A stretch of 64,000 nucleotides of DNA from Streptomyces ferrugineus (lineage in GTDB: Bacteria > Actinomycetota > Actinomycetes > Streptomycetales > Streptomycetaceae), in contig NZ_CP063373.1 of NCBI RefSeq assembly GCF_015160855.1, positions 620,001 to 684,000 of the forward strand, read 5' to 3'. The notes under the pieces were generated by a model. That model was not told the origin of the DNA, ran no database searches, and was given only the letters and a program-made list of their open reading frames with translations. Shown here one piece after another: positions 60,702 to 64,000 of the stretch (position 1 is the stretch's first letter; the number at the start of each line of letters is the position of its first letter). The position numbers and the translations under genes are program-made.

Positions 60702-61184
60702 ATGACGTTCAAGGTTGGCGACACCGTGGTCTATCCCCATCACGGGGCCGCGCTGATCGAGGCCATCGAAACTCGCCAGATCAAAGGCGTGGACAAGACC
60801 TACTTGGTGCTGAAGGTCGCCCAGGGTGACCTGACGGTGCGTGTGCCAGCGGACAATGCGGAGTTCGTCGGCGTGCGTGATGTGGTCGGTCAGGACGGGC
60901 TGGACCGGGTCTTCGAGGTGCTGCGCGCGCCGTACGCCGAGGAGCCCACGAACTGGTCTCGTCGTTACAAGGCAAATCTGGAGAAGCTCGCCTCCGGCGA
61001 TGTCATCAAGGTCGCGGAAGTCGTGCGTGACCTGTGGCGTCGTGAGCGCGAGCGTGGACTCTCCGCCGGTGAGAAGCGCATGCTCGCCAAGGCCCGCCAG
61101 ATTCTGGTGAGCGAGCTCGCCCTCGCGGAGAACACCAACGAGGACAAGGCCGAGGCCCTGCTCGACGAGGTTCTCGCGTCCTGA
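60702..61184 (+). CDS. carD: CarD/CdnL-family RNA polymerase-binding regulator
   Basis: A 160-residue global transcription factor. Residues 1-70 are the RNA polymerase-interacting Tudor-like domain ([46 protein letters not shown]); the rest is a basic helical domain ([45 protein letters not shown]) with the Trp that stabilises open complexes in mycobacterial CarD. It is expected to be essential or nearly so. GGAAGGGG precedes the ATG; the upstream gap is long and full of hairpins. Confidence 0.96.
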   Translation: MTFKVGDTVVYPHHGAALIEAIETRQIKGVDKTYLVLKVAQGDLTVRVPADNAEFVGVRDVVGQDGLDRVFEVLRAPYAEEPTNWSRRYKANLEKLASGDVIKVAEVVRDLWRRERERGLSAGEKRMLAKARQILVSELALAENTNEDKAEALLDEVLAS

Positions 61185-61205
61185 CGCGGTTCGTCCGCCT
61201 CAGTT

Positions 61206-61238
61206 CAGCACACAGCGCTGTGTTGTTTCGCTGTGCTG
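61206..61238 (+). terminator. Likely terminator after carD
   Basis: CAGCACACAGCG can pair with CGCTGTGCTG across an 11-base loop, followed by TTTAAA, about 20 bases after the carD stop. Confidence 0.5.
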
Positions 61239-61469
61239 TTTAAAGAGAGTGCCGCGGTGCCCGATGACGTCATTACTGTCGCCGGGCGCTGCGGCATGTT
61301 CGCTCACAGACGCCGTACGTCCTGCCTCGGGGTGGCCCCGATACTTTGCTGTGCCGGGTCCGGGCAGCTGGCTCGACCGTTGTCACGGAAGGGTTCGGTC
61401 AAAGACGTCCCACCCGGCACGCTGAGGCCATACCCACCTAGGCCGAGCACACAAACCTGACAGGAACCG

Positions 61470-62246
61470 ATGTCTGACGATTCGCGTCCTTCGCCCTCGG
61501 AAGTCCGTACCGGAACGCCCGCCGGCCACCGTACGGCCGTGGTGATCCCGGCCGCAGGAAAGGGCGTACGCCTGGGCCCGGGCGCCCCCAAGGCACTTCG
61601 CACGCTGAACGGCACGCCCATGCTGATCCACGCCGTCCGCGCGATGGCCGCCTCCCGCGCCGTCTCCCTGGTGGTCGTGGTCGCCCCACCCGACGGCGCC
61701 CCCGAGGTCAAGTCGCTGCTCGACGCCCACGCGCTGCCCGATCGCACCGACTTCCTGGTGGTCCCCGGCGGCGAGTCCCGGCAGGAGTCCGTCAGGCTCG
61801 GCCTGGAGGCGCTGCCCCCGGACTACGACATCGTCCTGGTGCACGACGCGGCCCGCCCGCTGGTGCCGGTCGACACCGTGGACGCGGTGATCGAGGCCGT
61901 ACGGGACGGGGCGCACGCCGTGGTGCCCGCGCTGCCGCTCGCCGACACGGTCAAGGAGGTCGAGCCCGCGCAGACCCCCGGGGACCCGGAGCCGGTGGTG
62001 GCCACCCCGCAGCGCGCCCGCCTGCGTGCCGTACAGACCCCGCAGGGCTTCGACCGCGCCACGCTGATCCACGCGCACGAGACGGTGACGGACGACGTCA
62101 CCGACGACGCGAGCATGGTCGAGCAGCTCGGCCTGACCGTGGTGGTCGTCCCCGGCCACGAGGAGGCCTTCAAGGTCACCCGCCCGCTGGACCTGGTCCT
62201 CGCCGAGGCGGTCCTGGCCCGACGGAGGCTGAACGATGGCTTCTGA
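61470..62246 (+). CDS. ispD: 2-C-methyl-D-erythritol 4-phosphate cytidylyltransferase
   Basis: A 258-residue enzyme of the MEP isoprenoid pathway that joins CTP and methylerythritol phosphate. The nucleotide loop [42 protein letters not shown] and [10 protein letters not shown] are the IspD motifs. The C-terminal [10 protein letters not shown] and [12 protein letters not shown] complete the fold. Its end overlaps ispF by 11 bases, so the two are co-translated. Confidence 0.96.
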   Translation: MSDDSRPSPSEVRTGTPAGHRTAVVIPAAGKGVRLGPGAPKALRTLNGTPMLIHAVRAMAASRAVSLVVVVAPPDGAPEVKSLLDAHALPDRTDFLVVPGGESRQESVRLGLEALPPDYDIVLVHDAARPLVPVDTVDAVIEAVRDGAHAVVPALPLADTVKEVEPAQTPGDPEPVVATPQRARLRAVQTPQGFDRATLIHAHETVTDDVTDDASMVEQLGLTVVVVPGHEEAFKVTRPLDLVLAEAVLARRRLNDGF

Positions 62247-62733
62247 CACGGGGATGCCGCTGCCCCAGGTCGGCATCGGCACCGACATCCACGCCTTCGA
62301 GGAAGGCCGCGAGCTGTGGTGCGCGGGCCTGAAGTGGGAGGGCGAGGGCCCGGGCCTGGCCGGACACTCCGACGCGGACGTGGTCGCCCACGCCGCCTGC
62401 AACGCCCTCTTCTCCGCCGCGGGCCTCGGCGACCTGGGCCGGCACTTCGGCACGGGGCGCCCCGAGTGGTCGGGCGCGTCGGGGGTGACCCTGCTGACGG
62501 AGGCGGCCCGGATCGTCCGTGAGGCCGGCTTCCGGATCGGCAACATCGCGGTCCAGGTCGTGGGCCCCCGCCCGAAGATCGGCAAGCGACGGGACGAGGC
62601 CCAGAAGCTCCTGTCGGAGGCGGCGGGAGCCCCGGTGTCGGTCTCGGGCGCGACGACGGACGGGTTGGGGTTCCCGGGCCGCGGCGAGGGTTTGATGGCG
62701 GTGGCGACGGCGCTGGTGGTGCGCATCGACTGA
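62236..62733 (+). CDS. ispF: 2-C-methyl-D-erythritol 2,4-cyclodiphosphate synthase
   Basis: A 165-residue trimeric zinc enzyme, the next but one step after IspD in the MEP pathway. Metal residues lie in GIGTDIHAF (Asp, His) and the [15 protein letters not shown] block; [17 protein letters not shown] is a slightly altered form of the usual FPDTDPxWKGA motif, as seen in actinobacteria. [20 protein letters not shown] contains the conserved C-terminal loop. Confidence 0.96.
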   Translation: MASDTGMPLPQVGIGTDIHAFEEGRELWCAGLKWEGEGPGLAGHSDADVVAHAACNALFSAAGLGDLGRHFGTGRPEWSGASGVTLLTEAARIVREAGFRIGNIAVQVVGPRPKIGKRRDEAQKLLSEAAGAPVSVSGATTDGLGFPGRGEGLMAVATALVVRID

Positions 62734-62782
62734 GCCGCACCCGACAAACAAGGCACTGCTCCACCCACACCCGTCGGCCCAC

Positions 62783-62796
62783 TACCCTAGGTGCCG
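62783..62796 (+). promoter_or_regulatory. -10 element TACCCT for cysS
   Basis: TACCCT ends seven bases before the GTG start at 62796, again suggesting a nearly leaderless transcript. Confidence 0.4.
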
Positions 62797-64000
62797 TGAC
62801 TATTCGCCTGTACGACACCAGCGCCCGGCAGATCCGTGACTTCACCCCGCTCAAGCCGGGCTGTGTCTCGATCTACCTCTGCGGTGCCACCGTGCAGGCC
62901 GCACCGCACATCGGCCACATCCGCTCCGGCCTGAACTTCGACATCATGCGCCGCTGGTTCACCCACCGCGGCCATGACGTGACGTTCATCAGGAACGTCA
63001 CGGACATCGACGACAAGATCATCGCCAAGTCCGCCGACCAGAACCGCCCCTGGTGGTCCATCGGCTACGACAACGAGCGCGCCTTCACCGACGCCTACAC
63101 CGCCCTCGGCTGCCTCCCGCCCACGTACGAGCCCCGCGCCACCGGCCATGTCACCGAGATGGTCGAGATGATGCGCGGCCTCATCGAGCGCGGACACGCC
63201 TACGAGGCGGACGGCAGCGTCTACTTCGACGTCCGCTCCTGGCCCTCCTACCTGGAGCTGTCCCGGCAGGACCTCGACGAGATGCGGCAGCCCGCCGAGG
63301 AGGGCATCACCGGCAAGCGGGACCCGCGCGACTTCGCGATGTGGAAGGCCGCCAAGCCCGGCGAGCCCGACTGGGAGACGCCGTGGGGACGCGGGCGCCC
63401 CGGCTGGCACCTGGAGTGCTCGGCGATGGCGCACAGGTACCTGGGCTCCGCCTTCGACATCCACGGCGGCGGCCTGGACCTGATCTTCCCGCACCACGAG
63501 AACGAGATCGCCCAGGCCAAGGCGTACGGCGACGACTTCGCGCAGTACTGGGTGCACAACGCCTGGGTGACCATGAGCGGCGAGAAGATGTCGAAGTCGC
63601 TCGGCAACTCCGTCCTCGTCTCCGAGATGGTCAAGCACTGGCGCCCGATCGTGCTGCGCTACTACCTGGGCACCCCGCACTACCGCTCGACCATCGAGTA
63701 CAGCGAGGAGGCCCTGCGCGAGGCCGAGTCCGCCTTCGCGCGCATCGAGGGCTTCGTGCAGCGCGTGGTGGAGAAGGCCGGCGTGGTCGAACCCGCCCCC
63801 GAGGTGCCGCTCGCCTTCGCCGAGGCGATGGACGACGACCTGGGCGTCCCGCAGGCGCTGGCCGTCGTGCACACCACCGTCCGGCAGGGCAACAGCGCCC
63901 TGGCCGCCGACGACAAGGAAGCCGCGGTGGCCCGCCTCGCCGAGGTGCGCGCCATGCTCGGCGTCCTCGGCCTGGACCCGCTCGACGCGCACTGGGCCGG
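62796..64000 (+). CDS. cysS: Cysteinyl-tRNA synthetase, N-terminal ~400 residues (runs off the window)
   Basis: A class I aminoacyl-tRNA synthetase starting [19 protein letters not shown]29 in YLCG and [10 protein letters not shown] supply zinc ligands, PHIGHIRSG is the HIGH motif, [20 protein letters not shown] is the Cys-specific zinc/His block and [10 protein letters not shown] the KMSKS loop. About 60 residues of the C-terminal anticodon domain should lie beyond the window. This is the housekeeping CysS and not MshC, since the start and motif spacing are those of the tRNA synthetase and the gene follows ispF as in other actinobacteria. Confidence 0.95.
   Translation, partial: MTIRLYDTSARQIRDFTPLKPGCVSIYLCGATVQAAPHIGHIRSGLNFDIMRRWFTHRGHDVTFIRNVTDIDDKIIAKSADQNRPWWSIGYDNERAFTDAYTALGCLPPTYEPRATGHVTEMVEMMRGLIERGHAYEADGSVYFDVRSWPSYLELSRQDLDEMRQPAEEGITGKRDPRDFAMWKAAKPGEPDWETPWGRGRPGWHLECSAMAHRYLGSAFDIHGGGLDLIFPHHENEIAQAKAYGDDFAQYWVHNAWVTMSGEKMSKSLGNSVLVSEMVKHWRPIVLRYYLGTPHYRSTIEYSEEALREAESAFARIEGFVQRVVEKAGVVEPAPEVPLAFAEAMDDDLGVPQALAVVHTTVRQGNSALAADDKEAAVARLAEVRAMLGVLGLDPLDAHWA

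Overview
The window is very GC-rich, with strong third-position GC bias, frequent GTG/TTG starts and stop/start-overlapping operons, and it reads as chromosomal DNA of a Streptomyces. Many proteins match well-known Streptomyces core genes (GlnR, the Fur-family Nur, RsiG, DevA/DevB-like, MshA, PhoU-PhoR-PhoP, CarD, IspD/IspF, CysS), and from memory their order matches the S. coelicolor chromosome around SCO4158-SCO4235. This is therefore conserved core chromosome with accessory insertions.

Region by region. 1-12,600: end of a LacI regulator gene, nitrogen regulator glnR, an alpha/beta hydrolase, a sulfur-carrier protein, membrane proteins (one apparently frameshifted), the cysA-type sulfurtransferase preceded by a Cys-containing leader peptide, three overlapping paralogous single-pass membrane proteins, a nitrobindin-like protein, nur, a YgfZ-type protein and dtd. 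12,700-15,000: the c-di-GMP-dependent anti-sigma factor rsiG, an intergenic repeat array and an Eis-like acetyltransferase. 15,100-24,016: a developmental cluster in which a tiny membrane protein diverging from a GntR regulator occurs three times, with two HAD hydrolases and two kinase-fold proteins, one with a second, degenerate kinase domain. 24,057-30,617: a TetR regulator, a HelD/HelR-type RNA polymerase ATPase, small enzymes and a TmrB-like ATPase.

30,980-41,165 is the accessory region. It holds a complete IS481-family element with a 6-bp target duplication, a TetR/hydrolase pair with twin operators, and a roughly 6.1-kb Tn7/Tn5053-like transposon encoding TnsA-, TnsB-, TnsC- and TniQ-type proteins plus one methyltransferase cargo gene. 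I find terminal inverted repeats, internal transposase-type repeats and near-identical 5-bp flanks for it.

41,200-64,000 is core again: an XRE regulator with a perfect palindrome, an HbhA-like repeat protein, a receiver-PP2C phosphatase, an NlpC/P60 hydrolase, mshA with a SigR-type promoter, a Tat-exported beta-helix protein, an AraC regulator, an MFS transporter, gpmA, a VanX-type dipeptidase, a tiny Cys-rich protein, phoU diverging from phoR-phoP with a PHO box, a lipoprotein, carD, ispD-ispF and the start of cysS. The phosphate two-component system, the mycothiol gene and the isoprenoid pair are clear functional units. Several regulators (the GntR proteins, helR-like gene, phoR, cysS) appear to be made from leaderless mRNAs, because a TANNNT -10 element ends 6-7 bases before the start codon.
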